A DNA stretch of 64,000 nucleotides, from NCBI GenBank assembly GCA_016125255.1, contig WGMD01000035.1, positions 1 through 64,000 on the forward strand, written 5' to 3'. Both the position numbers and the translations under genes were made by a program. The notes beneath the pieces were generated by a model. It did not search any database. It was not told the origin of the DNA and worked only from the letters and a program-made list of their open reading frames with translations. Origin of the DNA: Planctomycetota bacterium. Its GTDB lineage: Bacteria > Planctomycetota > Phycisphaerae > Phycisphaerales > Zrk34. The number at the start of each line of letters is the position of its first letter. Positions within the stretch are counted from its first letter, which is position 1. This document shows positions 34,701-43,254 of this stretch, one piece after another.

Positions 34701-34713
34701 AAATCCGCGCATT

Positions 34714-34743
34714 AAAAAGCCGCGCGACACTTCGCCGCGCGGT
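34714..34743 (-). terminator. Intrinsic terminator of atpC
   Basis: On the minus strand, ccgcgcg and cgcgcgg pair around a short loop, followed by TTTTT. It lies 29 bases after the atpC stop. Confidence 0.75.
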
Positions 34744-34771
34744 CATTCATTGATTCATATCAATCGTCGTA

Positions 34772-35053
34772 TTACTGTTCGACCGGCGCGTCCAGATCGA
34801 CCGCCTTTTCGCTCAGAAGCACCAGCTTGTTGGCGTTCATCTGGGCGAACCCGCCCGACAGGTCGAAGCGCTTGTGCGATCCGCCCGGCAGCGTCAGGTC
34901 CAACCGCCCTTCGCCAAGCTGCACCAGCAGCGGCGCGTGACCCGTCTGAATCCCCATCTGCCCGTCGTGGGCCGGCAGATTCGCGTACGTCACCGCCGCA
35001 TCAAACACCGACTTCTCCGGCGTCACCAGACTGCATTGAAAACCATCGGCCAT
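34772..35053 (-). CDS. atpC: Short F1Fo ATP synthase epsilon subunit, isolated from its operon
   Basis: The 93-residue protein matches the beta-sandwich N-terminal domain of the epsilon subunit: CSLVTPEKSVFDAAVTYANLPAHDGQMGIQTGHAPLL and GGFAQMNANKLVLLSEKAV. The C-terminal two-helix domain that regulates rotation in longer epsilon subunits is missing; short forms exist in other bacteria. The other ATP synthase genes are not beside it: lolD lies upstream and psd convergent. It has its own terminator. The ATG at 35053 fits the family and has ggag upstream. It could serve the main ATP synthase from a remote location. Confidence 0.88.
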   Translation of the reverse strand: MADGFQCSLVTPEKSVFDAAVTYANLPAHDGQMGIQTGHAPLLVQLGEGRLDLTLPGGSHKRFDLSGGFAQMNANKLVLLSEKAVDLDAPVEQ

Positions 35054-35116
35054 GAGAGGGCTCCGTTTCGAGACGCGCATTTTAGGAGGTGGACGGGGAG
35101 TGTCAAACGGGAAATG

Positions 35117-35227
35117 TCCAATGACCAAGCACCAATGACCAAGGAAATGTTCAAATAACCCAATGTCAAAATCAAGGGCCGCAGGCCGTTCCTTCCTTGG
35201 TCATTGGGATTTGGTCCTTGGTCATTC
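35117..35227. repeat. Inverted repeat, class E (caatgaccaagg family)
   Basis: The left arm (35119-35143, caatgaccaag repeated) and right arm (35193-35227, ccttggtcattgg repeated) face each other. An inner gggccgcaggcc dyad lies between. It fills the gap between lolD and atpC. Confidence 0.8.
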
Positions 35228-35258
35228 CCGTCCGCTCGCGCAACACACTCGCCGCACT

Positions 35259-35960
35259 TCAAACCAATTTCCCCAACTCCAACTTCAACACCCGATCCGC
35301 CCGGTCCGCGACGCTCTGGTCGTGCGTGACCATCACGATCGTCTGCCCCTCGTCGTGAAGCTCGGTCAGAAGCTCCATGATCCGCGTGCCCGTCGCGCGG
35401 TCAAGGTTGCCCGTCGGCTCGTCGGCCAGCAAGACCTGCGGCCCGTTGATCAGCGCACGCGCGATCGCCACGCGCTGCCGCTCACCGCCTGACAACTCCT
35501 TGGGCCGATGCTTGAGCCGCTCGGTCAGACCGAGCTTCGCGAGCAGCGACCGTGCCTTCTCCTTCTCCATTCGGCTGTGCCCGAACCAGCGCGGCAGGGC
35601 CATGCTCACCATCGTGCTGATGAGCGTGTTCTCCAGAACATTCAGCTCCGGCAGCAGATGATAAAACTGAAACACGAAACCCACATGCCGATTGCGGAAC
35701 CGGTCCCGCCGCCATGTGGAAAGCTCATACAGGTCCTCGCCCTCGAAAAGCACATCGCCCTGGTCCGGCGTGTCGAGCCCGCCGAGCAGATGCAGCAGCG
35801 TGCTCTTGCCCGACCCCGAGGCGCCGAGGATGCATAGCCACTCCCCGCGCTTCACGCTCAGGTCCACGCCGCGCAAGACATGCAGTTCCTCATGCCCCAT
35901 GCGATAGCGCTTGTGCAGATTCGTCGCATGCAGAATCGTGTTGTCGGATTTCTTACTCAT
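35259..35960 (-). CDS. lolD: Lipoprotein-release ABC transporter ATPase LolD
   Basis: LolD powers extraction of lipoproteins from the inner membrane by the LolCDE complex. The 233-residue ATPase has Walker A GASGSGKST, the Q-loop region FVFQFYHLLPELNVLENT with the characteristic LolD/MacB pattern, the signature LSGGERQRVAIARAL, Walker B VLLADEPTGNLD and the switch histidine VTHD. It lies downstream of the permease gene, separated by a class B inverted repeat rather than a plain short linker. The start at 35960 is set by the family N-terminus. Confidence 0.92.
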   Translation of the reverse strand: MSKKSDNTILHATNLHKRYRMGHEELHVLRGVDLSVKRGEWLCILGASGSGKSTLLHLLGGLDTPDQGDVLFEGEDLYELSTWRRDRFRNRHVGFVFQFYHLLPELNVLENTLISTMVSMALPRWFGHSRMEKEKARSLLAKLGLTERLKHRPKELSGGERQRVAIARALINGPQVLLADEPTGNLDRATGTRIMELLTELHDEGQTIVMVTHDQSVADRADRVLKLELGKLV

Positions 35961-35981
35961 GCGGCGGCTCCGAAGCCGGGG

Positions 35982-36091
35982 GTTGAACCGCCGAGACGCC
36001 GAGAGCGCCGAGGCAAGACGGAAAAGCACCAAAACTGGTGAACAAACCGTCCCGGCCTTTCTCCGCGTTCTCTGCGTCTCGGCGGTTCAAC
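35982..36091. repeat. Inverted repeat, class B (ccgccgagacgccgag family)
   Basis: The left arm gttgaaccgccgagacgccg... and right arm ...cggcgtctcggcggttcaac-type sequence surround an about 35-base loop. It lies between the lolC-like permease and lolD, inside the likely operon. Confidence 0.85.
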
Positions 36092-36100
36092 ATCATCGTC

Positions 36101-37546
36101 CTATTCATATCGCAACGACTCCACCGGATCGACGCGCGCCGCCTTGATCGCCGGCAGGGCCGCGCCGATCACCGACGATACGATCGCGACAAGGACGATC
36201 ACGATCGCCTCGCGCGGATTGATGTGGCTGGGGATGCGATCGAAGAAGTACACGCTCCGGTCCCAGATGACAATGCCGAACGTCGCCCCGAGCCAGGCGT
36301 GAATCTCGTTGATGTACGTCACGATCAGGTAGGCGATCCCCGCGCCCATCGCCGCGCCGATCGTTCCGATGGCCAGACCGAAACTCAGGAAGATCGACGC
36401 CACGCCCGAGCGCGACGCGCCGATCGCCCGCAGGATGCCGATGTCGCGCGTCTTTTCCAGGACGATCATGTAGAAGATCACGCCGATCATCACCACCGCC
36501 ACGATCGAGATGATCCCGAACAGCACGGTCATGAGCCCCTTCTCGTTCTCGACCGCCGACAAAAATGCCGCCTGCCGCTGCTCCCACGTGCTGATGCTCA
36601 TCATCATCCACGGGAGCGATTCCTTGTGCGTCTCCGAAAATTTCTTGTACGCCGCCTGCACCGCGATGCAGAGCTGATTCGCGCTGACCCCGTCCGCCGC
36701 CTTGACGTGAATCTCCGTGCAGCGGGCGGGAATTTTGCCGATGATCTTCGTCGGATGCTCCGGATCGACCCGATCCGCCGCGTCCATCACCATCATCCGC
36801 TGCGCCGCATCGAACGGCACGAACACCCGGTGGCTGTCCACATCGTACACCCCGCTGTTGAATTCATTGATCACCACGAACTGATCCACCGCCGGCTCGA
36901 TCACGCCCCCCTTCTCCGTCACCGGCAGCACCGTCAGCGTCAACTGCGCTCCGACGATCGCCGGCGAAAACCGATACGACCCGTCGTGCATGCGGATGTT
37001 GTACGGACTGACCTCGATCCCCGTCACCATCGCCGGCCTGTCCGCCACCGGCTCCCACGCCGGCTTCATCGCAATCGCCGCCCCCACCGGATCGCGATCC
37101 TTGTAAAGCTGCTTGACGCTGTCGTAAATCAGCTCGCCATACTCATCGCGCGTCTCAAACCGCTTGGGCGTCCAGTACAGCGTCTTGCGATAGCTCGTCA
37201 CCGCGTCGTAACCCGCCCCGTCGATCCCGTACACCTGCACTTCCTTGATCCGGTCCCCGATCTTCAAAAGCCCGTAGGCAATGATGATCGGCGTCGACGC
37301 CTTCGCCTCCGGCAGCTTGTTGATCTCCGCCATGATCTGGTCATACTGCGGAAACCCGCCCAGCCCCGCATACAGCGACACATCGCCCATGACGGTGTGC
37401 CCCGCATTGCGCACCAGATCGAGAAAGCCCCCCATGACGCTGATGACGATGATCACCATCGCCGTGCAAAGCGTCACCGCCCCCAATGCAAACACCGGAA
37501 TGAGCTTGCGGCGAAGGTAGCGGAATGTCAGGAGCAGTTTGTACAT
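36101..37546 (-). CDS. LolC/LolE-family lipoprotein-release permease
   Basis: This 481-residue permease has the MacB/LolC layout: one N-terminal span (LIPVFALGAVTLCTAMVIIVISVMG), a large periplasmic domain (about 45-330) and three C-terminal spans, with EKTRDIGILRAIGASRSGVASIFL as the coupling-helix region and the ending ALPAIKAARVDPVESLRYE. Only one permease gene is present, so the transporter may be a homodimer like LolF systems. It is upstream of lolD on the same strand. No LolA or LolB is visible here. An ATG at 37546 without a strong ribosome site starts it. Confidence 0.9.
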   Translation of the reverse strand: MYKLLLTFRYLRRKLIPVFALGAVTLCTAMVIIVISVMGGFLDLVRNAGHTVMGDVSLYAGLGGFPQYDQIMAEINKLPEAKASTPIIIAYGLLKIGDRIKEVQVYGIDGAGYDAVTSYRKTLYWTPKRFETRDEYGELIYDSVKQLYKDRDPVGAAIAMKPAWEPVADRPAMVTGIEVSPYNIRMHDGSYRFSPAIVGAQLTLTVLPVTEKGGVIEPAVDQFVVINEFNSGVYDVDSHRVFVPFDAAQRMMVMDAADRVDPEHPTKIIGKIPARCTEIHVKAADGVSANQLCIAVQAAYKKFSETHKESLPWMMMSISTWEQRQAAFLSAVENEKGLMTVLFGIISIVAVVMIGVIFYMIVLEKTRDIGILRAIGASRSGVASIFLSFGLAIGTIGAAMGAGIAYLIVTYINEIHAWLGATFGIVIWDRSVYFFDRIPSHINPREAIVIVLVAIVSSVIGAALPAIKAARVDPVESLRYE

Positions 37547-37591
37547 GACGCGTATTGAACGATGAAAGCGCTTGTCATTCTCGTCTTGGCA

Positions 37592-38014
37592 TCAAAGCGA
37601 GATACGGCGGAGGCCGTCCTTGAGTGTCGTGACATTGAAGTTGATGAGCAGTGCGGTCTTCTTCCGTGTTGCCTTCAGATAGGACAACACCTGTGCTGTA
37701 TGAATCGGCAATATCGTATCGACAGCCTTGAGTTCAACAACGAGATTCCCGCCAACAAGAAAATCCAATCGACCAGCCCCAACAGTCTGTCCCTTGTAGT
37801 CGATATCGACATCGACCTGACGAGCAAAGGCGATCCGCCTGATGGTTAACTCATGCACCAGCGCCATCTCATAGACCGATTCTAAAAAGCCCGGCCCGAG
37901 AATGCGATGCACTTCAATGGCTGCCCCGATGACTGATTCCGTCTGAGCATCATGATCAAGCCGACGCTCACCCGGCCCAGCAACCTTATCCACGTCAAAG
38001 GGCTCCCGGCTCAT
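37592..38014 (-). CDS. GxxExxY-family protein (PD-(D/E)xK-like fold)
   Basis: This 140-residue protein has the defining motif GPGFLESVYE (GxxExxY) and the nuclease-like core GRLDFLVGGNLVVELKAV, which supplies a D...ExK arrangement. TQVLSYLKAT and LLINFNVTTLKDGLRRI complete the family pattern. These proteins are widespread, often in variable regions, and their biological role is not settled; a nuclease fold is predicted. It stands between a class B repeat upstream and the Lol permease downstream. Confidence 0.88.
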   Translation of the reverse strand: MSREPFDVDKVAGPGERRLDHDAQTESVIGAAIEVHRILGPGFLESVYEMALVHELTIRRIAFARQVDVDIDYKGQTVGAGRLDFLVGGNLVVELKAVDTILPIHTAQVLSYLKATRKKTALLINFNVTTLKDGLRRISL

Positions 38015-38048
38015 CGCCCATCACTCCGACAAGTCTGAAAATACCGAT

Positions 38049-38146
38049 TAAACCACCGAGACACCGAGGACACCGAGAGCAAGACAAAAGAAGCACATCC
38101 TGATCTCTCCCTGCCTTCCTCGGTGTTCTCGGTGTCTCGGTGGTTC
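38049..38146. repeat. Inverted repeat, class B
   Basis: The arms aaccaccgagacaccgagga... (38051-38080) and ...tcggtgtctcggtggtt (38119-38145) flank an about 38-base loop. It lies between lysS and the GxxExxY gene. A one-arm fragment (cctcggcgtctcggcggtgaa) lies at 39773-39793. Confidence 0.85.
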
Positions 38147-38159
38147 ATGTTCTTGCCTT

Positions 38160-39710
38160 TCACCCTTGCGGGCGCATCAGGGGGAAGAGGATCACGTCGC
38201 GGATGCTCGCCGCGCCGGTGAGCATCATGACGAGGCGGTCGATCCCTAAGCCCATGCCTCCCGCCGGCGGCATGCCGACGCGCAGGGCTTCGAGGAAATC
38301 CTCGTCGACCTTCTGCTGCTCGTCCTTGTCGCCGACCTGATGGCGGAAGTGCCGCTCCTGCACATCCGGATCGTTCAGCTCCGAATACCCCGGGCTGATC
38401 TCCTGCCCGTTGATCGCCAGCTCATACACATCCGCGAAGAACGGATCATCCCTGTTCTCCTTCGCCAGCGGAATCACCACACTCGGCACATGCGTGACGA
38501 AACACGGATCAATGAGCGTGTGTTCGATGACCTTTTCGTAGACTTCGACAAGCTGCTCGGCCGGCGTGCCGTCGAGCTTCAAATCCTTGCCGGGGTTGGA
38601 TGCGCGAAGCTGATCGATCTGCTCGGCCGAGAGCGCCTGCTTGTCAAACTTCCATCCCGTCCGCTCTTCGACAAGATCGACCATCCGCACGCGCCGCCAC
38701 GGTCTTGTCAGATTGATCGTCTTCGCGACATTGCCATCCGCATCCTTGTGCTCGATGATCAGCGTGCCGAGCACTTTCTGCGCAACCGTCGTGACCATCT
38801 CTTCGACGAGGTCGGCCATGGTTTCCCATGACCCGAACGCTTCGTAGGCCTCGAGCATGGTGAACTCGGGGTTGTGGCGGGGGCTGATGCCTTCGTTGCG
38901 GAAGTTGCGGTTGATCTCAAAGACCTTGGGAAATCCGCCGACGAGGAGGCGCTTGAGGTACAGTTCGGGCGCGATGCGCAGGTAGAGCGGGATGTCGAGG
39001 GCATTGTGATGCGTCACGAACGGCCGGGCGGCGGCGCCGCCGGCGAGGGGCTGCATCATCGGCGTCTCGACTTCGAGGAACCCCCGGCTGCGCAAAAACT
39101 GGCGCATCTCCTCGATGATGGCGATGCGCTTCTGCATCGTCGCCATCACGTCGGGGTTGACGTACAGATCGACATACCGCTTGCGGTAGCGCTGCTCGGG
39201 ATCGGTGAGCCCGTGCCATTTCTCCGGCGGCGGGGCGAGCGACTTGGCGGCGATGACGAACCCGTCGTCGCCGCTGGCCCAGACGGTGATTTCGCCGGTC
39301 TTGGTTTTGGCGAGGGGGCCGGCGACGACGATCTGATCGGAAAGGTCGGTGAGCTTGGCGAGCTTGAAGGCGTCGGGGGCGACGGACTTTTTGCTGATGG
39401 CGACCTGCACGTCGGCGGTGGCGTCGCGCAGGGTCATGAAGATGAGGTTGCCCATCTCGCGACGCAGCATGACCCGGCCGGCGATTTTCACGACGGGGCG
39501 CTGATCGCTGGCCGCGTCGGCTTTGTGGGCTTCATCGGCTTGTGCGTCGTAGCGGTCGCGGGCGGCGGCGAGGGTGATGAGCCCGTCGATGCGATGACCG
39601 TAGGGGTCGATGTGAAACTCATCGCGCAGGCGGGCGAGTTTGGCTCGCCGGTCGGCTTCGACGGTGTTGGCGGGATGCTCATGGGCCGGGTTTTCAGGGG
39701 CGTCAGACAT
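38160..39710 (-). CDS. lysS: Lysyl-tRNA synthetase, class II
   Basis: LysS charges tRNA-Lys with lysine. The 516-residue enzyme has the N-terminal anticodon-binding OB-fold (VKIAGRVMLRREMGNLIFMTLRD) and the class II catalytic core with motif 2 FRNEGISPRHNPEFTMLEAYEAF and motif 3 GMGLGIDRLVMMLTG. The N-terminus (PENPAHEHPANTVEADRRAKLARL) is the usual charged helix. The ATG at 39710 follows a TACGAT box by 9 bases, with no Shine-Dalgarno sequence. Confidence 0.96.
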   Translation of the reverse strand: MSDAPENPAHEHPANTVEADRRAKLARLRDEFHIDPYGHRIDGLITLAAARDRYDAQADEAHKADAASDQRPVVKIAGRVMLRREMGNLIFMTLRDATADVQVAISKKSVAPDAFKLAKLTDLSDQIVVAGPLAKTKTGEITVWASGDDGFVIAAKSLAPPPEKWHGLTDPEQRYRKRYVDLYVNPDVMATMQKRIAIIEEMRQFLRSRGFLEVETPMMQPLAGGAAARPFVTHHNALDIPLYLRIAPELYLKRLLVGGFPKVFEINRNFRNEGISPRHNPEFTMLEAYEAFGSWETMADLVEEMVTTVAQKVLGTLIIEHKDADGNVAKTINLTRPWRRVRMVDLVEERTGWKFDKQALSAEQIDQLRASNPGKDLKLDGTPAEQLVEVYEKVIEHTLIDPCFVTHVPSVVIPLAKENRDDPFFADVYELAINGQEISPGYSELNDPDVQERHFRHQVGDKDEQQKVDEDFLEALRVGMPPAGGMGLGIDRLVMMLTGAASIRDVILFPLMRPQG

Positions 39711-39719
39711 AGTTCGACC

Positions 39720-39725
39720 ATCGTA
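39720..39725 (-). promoter_or_regulatory. Putative -10 box of leaderless lysS
   Basis: TACGAT on the minus strand ends 9 bases before the lysS ATG. Confidence 0.45.
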
Positions 39726-39869
39726 GCGAGCCAGCCCCCGGAAGCAACGGCGGCGGGGCAGCCGGGCCCGCGTCCTCGGCGTCTCGGCGGTGAATTTCCA
39801 GGTAATTCGGTCCACGCCTGTAACGCACCGTCCTCAGCGTCATCAGACCATGACGAAAGGAACATTACC

Positions 39870-40619
39870 ATGAGTGCCAACTACAAGAACAAAGTCGTCG
39901 TCGTCACGGGAGCGTCCAAAGGGATCGGGGCGGAGATCGCCCGGCAGTTCGGAGCGGCCGGGGCGAGCGTGGTCGTGAACTACAGCTCGTCCAAGGCCGG
40001 GGCGGACAAGGTGGTGGACGCCATTCAGGCCGCCGGCGGCAAGGCCGTCGCGGTGCAGGCGAACCTCGCTGTCGAAGCCGACGTCCGCAAGCTCTTCGCC
40101 GAAACCAAGAAGGCGTTCGGCCGGGTCGACGTGCTCGTCAACAACGCGGGCATCTACGACATGCAGCCCCTGGAGAATATCACCGCCGATAGCTTCCACA
40201 ACCAGTTCAACCTCAACGTGCTGGGCCTGCTCTTCGCCTCGCAGGAGGCGGCGAAGCTGATGAGCGATGGCGGGAGCATCGTGAACATCAGTTCGATCGT
40301 GGCGGTCTACACGCCGCCGGCTTCAGCGGTGTACAGCGCGACGAAGGCGGCGGTCAACGCCATCACCAGCGTGCTGGCGAAGGAGCTTGGCCCGAAGAAG
40401 ATTCGCGTCAACGCCGTGAACCCCGGGCTGGTCGAGACGGAGGGGACGACGTCGCTGGGGCTGGTCGAAGGCGACTTCCACAAGATGTATGAACAGCAGG
40501 CCCCGCTCGGCCGCATCGGCGCGCCCGGCGACATCGCCCCGGCCGTGATGTTCCTCGCCTCGCCCGATGCGAGCTGGGTCACCGGCGAAACGCTCTACGT
40601 CGGCGGGGGATTCAAATGA
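39870..40619 (+). CDS. SDR-family oxidoreductase (glucose dehydrogenase/FabG-like)
   Basis: The 249-residue classical short-chain dehydrogenase has the cofactor motif TGASKGIG, NNAG (VLVNNAGIYD), the catalytic S in NISSIVAV with the Y-x3-K pair (VYSATKAAVNA), and the ending GETLYVGGGFK. It probably reduces a carbonyl or oxidises an alcohol with NADP(H). Substrate prediction is not possible. The ATG at 39870 follows gaaagga. It is divergent from lysS and convergent with the desaturase-like gene across a class G repeat. Confidence 0.92.
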   Translation: MSANYKNKVVVVTGASKGIGAEIARQFGAAGASVVVNYSSSKAGADKVVDAIQAAGGKAVAVQANLAVEADVRKLFAETKKAFGRVDVLVNNAGIYDMQPLENITADSFHNQFNLNVLGLLFASQEAAKLMSDGGSIVNISSIVAVYTPPASAVYSATKAAVNAITSVLAKELGPKKIRVNAVNPGLVETEGTTSLGLVEGDFHKMYEQQAPLGRIGAPGDIAPAVMFLASPDASWVTGETLYVGGGFK

Positions 40620-40621
40620 AA

Positions 40622-40690
40622 AGGCGTCAGACGTCAGCGGTCAGGTGTCAGCAGGAAAATGCTGATGCTTGACCGCTGATCGCTGACAGC
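40622..40690. repeat. Inverted repeat, class G (gtcagcggtcag family)
   Basis: agacgtcagcggtcaggtgtcagc and gctgatgcttgaccgctgatcgctgac are complementary arms around a very short loop, filling the gap between two convergent genes. It ends at the stop codon of the minus-strand gene. Confidence 0.8.
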
Positions 40691-41460
40691 TACTTTCTTC
40701 GGAACGGTGCGGCGAGCATGGCCAGAAGCGATCGCGATTCGGTGGGGTCCGCGCCGTCGAGGCCCTGACGGATCGTCGTCGGGTCGTCCCGGCGGCGGAA
40801 CGTGCCGAAGAGGCGGTCCCAGAACGAGAACACCGAGCCGTAGTTCGAGTCGGTCTCCGGCTGCACATCGCTGTGATGGACCCAATGCACCCACGGCGTG
40901 ACGATCAGCCAGCGCATCAGCCGGTCCACCCGATCCGGCACGCGCACGTTGGAATGATGAAACAGAATCACCGGCTCAAGCACGCATTCGTACACCAATA
41001 ACTGCTCGAGCGTCAGCCCCAGCACCGGCACGACCGCGAGCCGGGCCAGCGACGAGAGCGCGATCTCGACGATGTGAAAGCGCATCGCGGAGCTGGCGTC
41101 CATTTCAGTTTCCGTGTGATGCACGCGATGAAACCGCCAAAGCCACGGCAGCTTGTGATTGGCGACGTGCCACGCGTACATCCATGCATCGAACATCACA
41201 AATGCGACGATCCACCTCGCCCACGCCGGCAGTACGATCCGATGCAAGAGGCCCCATTGCTGCTGCGCGACCAGCGCGAGCGCCGACGCGAAAATCAGCG
41301 CGACCACCGCGGCGTTGATGAAACCCAGCGCGAGATTGCGGGCATCGTGCCGCAGCCGGTCGCGCCGGCCGAGGTATTGCGGCATGATCGATTCGAGCAC
41401 CCAGAGCGTCGCCAGCACGCCGACGATCAGCCCCAGCTTGATGAAGCGCGGATCGGTCAT
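40690..41460 (-). CDS. Sterol desaturase/fatty acid hydroxylase-family membrane protein
   Basis: This 256-residue di-iron membrane hydroxylase has spans at about 9-28, 42-68 and 78-98 and the histidine boxes HVANH, HRVHH, a mid HHSNV and the C-terminal HWVHH. Family members hydroxylate or desaturate lipids. Planctomycetes include sterol- and hopanoid-making species, but nothing here fixes the substrate. The ATG follows a TATCAT box by 8 bases with no Shine-Dalgarno sequence. Confidence 0.88.
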   Translation of the reverse strand: MTDPRFIKLGLIVGVLATLWVLESIMPQYLGRRDRLRHDARNLALGFINAAVVALIFASALALVAQQQWGLLHRIVLPAWARWIVAFVMFDAWMYAWHVANHKLPWLWRFHRVHHTETEMDASSAMRFHIVEIALSSLARLAVVPVLGLTLEQLLVYECVLEPVILFHHSNVRVPDRVDRLMRWLIVTPWVHWVHHSDVQPETDSNYGSVFSFWDRLFGTFRRRDDPTTIRQGLDGADPTESRSLLAMLAAPFRRK

Positions 41461-41468
41461 CGCGATAC

Positions 41469-41474
41469 ATGATA
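41469..41474 (-). promoter_or_regulatory. Putative -10 box of the leaderless desaturase-like gene
   Basis: TATCAT on the minus strand ends 8 bases before the ATG at 41460. Confidence 0.4.
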
Positions 41475-41505
41475 TCGCCGGTGCGGTCGATGCGTCGCCG
41501 AGGCG

Positions 41506-41536
41506 AAAGCTGCGGGATGGGCATCCCTCAGCTTTT
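41506..41536 (-). terminator. Hairpin terminator after the exported hypothetical gene
   Basis: aaagctgcgggatg pairs with catccctcagcttt (one mismatch). The T tract is short in both directions. It lies 20 bases past the stop of the gene at 41556. Confidence 0.5.
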
Positions 41537-41555
41537 CGTCGTCAACGCGATCGCG

Positions 41556-42488
41556 TCACTCTTCACTGATGCGGAGCACCTGCGTGCTGGTGACTTCCTT
41601 GTTGGTTCGCACGAGCGTGCGGCCGCCGAGGGTGAGACTGATTTCCAGTTCGAGCGTCTGGTCCCCGTTGGAGCCGACGACTTCGTGGCGCGTCGTGTCG
41701 AACATGATCTGCGAGCTCTGCGTGGCCTTGACCGTTCGCACCTTGATCGGCGGCGCGTTGGCGGGCACGTCCGACATGTCCGGCTCGAAAGTCATCTTCG
41801 AATTGCGATTGATCATCGCCACGTCGATCCCCGCGATCTTCTCCACGCCCGTCAGGTTGTACGTCGAGTCGAAATGGATGATCCCCATGCGGTGCGATCC
41901 ATCGTGCTGCTCGCTCCATTTCGCGCCCGGCTTGGCGCCCGCCGGCCCGCCGACGAGCACGGCCAAATCCATGGCGATCTCCTGAAAATACGACTCGTCG
42001 AGCTTCTCGCCCGCCGGGCCGGCCTTGTCCTGAATCGCTTTGAACCCGCTGACGTGTCCGATCGTGCCGTCGGGGCCGACCGAGACTTCCAATGGCGCGC
42101 CGGTGATGGCGTTGATCCATGTGCGGAGGCCTTCGGTGGCCGGGTCGGACCCGCGGCCGTCGACTTCGAGCTTCGTGCCGCTCGGGTCGGTGATCTTCAT
42201 GGTCAGCTTGTCGAGCGTCATGCGCGCCGTCCCGCCGGACTGACCCGGGCCGGGCGTCTTGATGATCTGCCACGTGACTTCCCCGCCGAGCTCCACCACC
42301 GACTCGGCCGGCTCGGTCATGCCCTGAATCTGCTGCACGGTCAGTTCCGTCTGCGTGATGCGGTAGCGGCTGACCTGGCCTTCGGTCCAAATCGGGCGAA
42401 GGTCGTAGCCGTCGCCGTCGGCCGCCCGCGCGGCGGCGCCGGCGGCGAGGATCAACATGAACACGATTCGATTCAGGCGATGTTTCAT
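41556..42488 (-). CDS. Exported hypothetical protein (DUF6263-like)
   Basis: The 310-residue product has a signal peptide (residues 1 to about 20, ending AARA) and a beta-rich body with no catalytic motif. Segments such as RYRITQTELTVQQIQG, GEVTWQIIKTPGPGQ and VGPDGTIGHVSGF recall planctomycete periplasmic proteins of the DUF6263 kind; that link is from memory and weak. The start at 42488 is chosen to begin the signal peptide. It shares its strand with the next membrane protein upstream. Function unknown. Confidence 0.7.
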   Translation of the reverse strand: MKHRLNRIVFMLILAAGAAARAADGDGYDLRPIWTEGQVSRYRITQTELTVQQIQGMTEPAESVVELGGEVTWQIIKTPGPGQSGGTARMTLDKLTMKITDPSGTKLEVDGRGSDPATEGLRTWINAITGAPLEVSVGPDGTIGHVSGFKAIQDKAGPAGEKLDESYFQEIAMDLAVLVGGPAGAKPGAKWSEQHDGSHRMGIIHFDSTYNLTGVEKIAGIDVAMINRNSKMTFEPDMSDVPANAPPIKVRTVKATQSSQIMFDTTRHEVVGSNGDQTLELEISLTLGGRTLVRTNKEVTSTQVLRISEE

Positions 42489-42560
42489 GGGAACCACACT
42501 TTCAATACGGGTCGCGTTTTCGTTTGGCCGCGAGCCATCGGCAAGCGCTCGCCGCCAACA

Positions 42561-43157
42561 TCAGGGCAGATACGCCTTCCGTGCCGGTTGATCGTTGACG
42601 CTGATCATTTGAATTTCGCTCACGCGCCACAGGCCGGCGGACTTTCTCCAGTGTAGCAGCCATTGGCTCTTTGTGGGGAATTCGCCGCCGTCGGACCGGA
42701 TGCGGACATAGATGGCGAACCAGATCTGACCGGCATCGGGCGCATCGACGCGGGCTTCGAGGGCGGTGATCGAGCCGGCCTGAATGTTGTACTTGGCGCT
42801 GGCGCGCTGGGCCATGGCGATGATCTGATCGCGGTTCATCAGAAAGAAAGTCACGTTTTCATCCAGCAAACCGCTCATCGCCGCGGCGTCGATCGGCTCG
42901 CGCGCCACGGCGTCGACGAGCGCCTGCGTCCGCTCCGCCAGTTGCTCCCGATCCGTGTGAACGGCGTTCGCAATCAGCGGAACGGCGATCGCGCCCAAGA
43001 GCGGAAACAGGGCGGATCGCTGCATCCGGATCTTCTCGAGTCGTCCGCCGACGACGAACAGCGCCGCCGCGATGGCCAGAAAGAAAATGACCAGCGGCCA
43101 GGGATTCTCAAAAAGGATGTGCTCCAGCAGCGGCGGGTTGGGCCAGTCGGTCGGCAA
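42561..43157 (-). CDS. Membrane-anchored NTF2-like protein
   Basis: This 198-residue protein has two N-terminal spans (about 18-38 and 46-63) followed by an NTF2/SnoaL-like domain: REQLAERTQALVDAVAREPIDAAAMSGLLDENVTFF, then beta strands ending QWLLHWRKSAGLWRVSEIQMISV. The domain would sit in the periplasm. The start is a TTG at 43157 with gaggg about 8 bases upstream; an in-frame stop lies just before it. No enzyme residues are obvious. Confidence 0.68.
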   Translation of the reverse strand: MPTDWPNPPLLEHILFENPWPLVIFFLAIAAALFVVGGRLEKIRMQRSALFPLLGAIAVPLIANAVHTDREQLAERTQALVDAVAREPIDAAAMSGLLDENVTFFLMNRDQIIAMAQRASAKYNIQAGSITALEARVDAPDAGQIWFAIYVRIRSDGGEFPTKSQWLLHWRKSAGLWRVSEIQMISVNDQPARKAYLP

Positions 43158-43254
43158 ACTTCAAGCCCTCGGCTTGGGGGTTCCGATAAGAACACAAGCG
43201 CCCCGGCGGAGTCGGGGATGCGTGATTATATCTTTGTGGAGCTTCGTTTATCGC

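Noticed and set aside
36038-37558. 506-residue Arg/His-rich plus-strand frame
   Set aside because: Antisense to the LolC-like permease; composition (very high R, H, D) is typical of a shadow frame.
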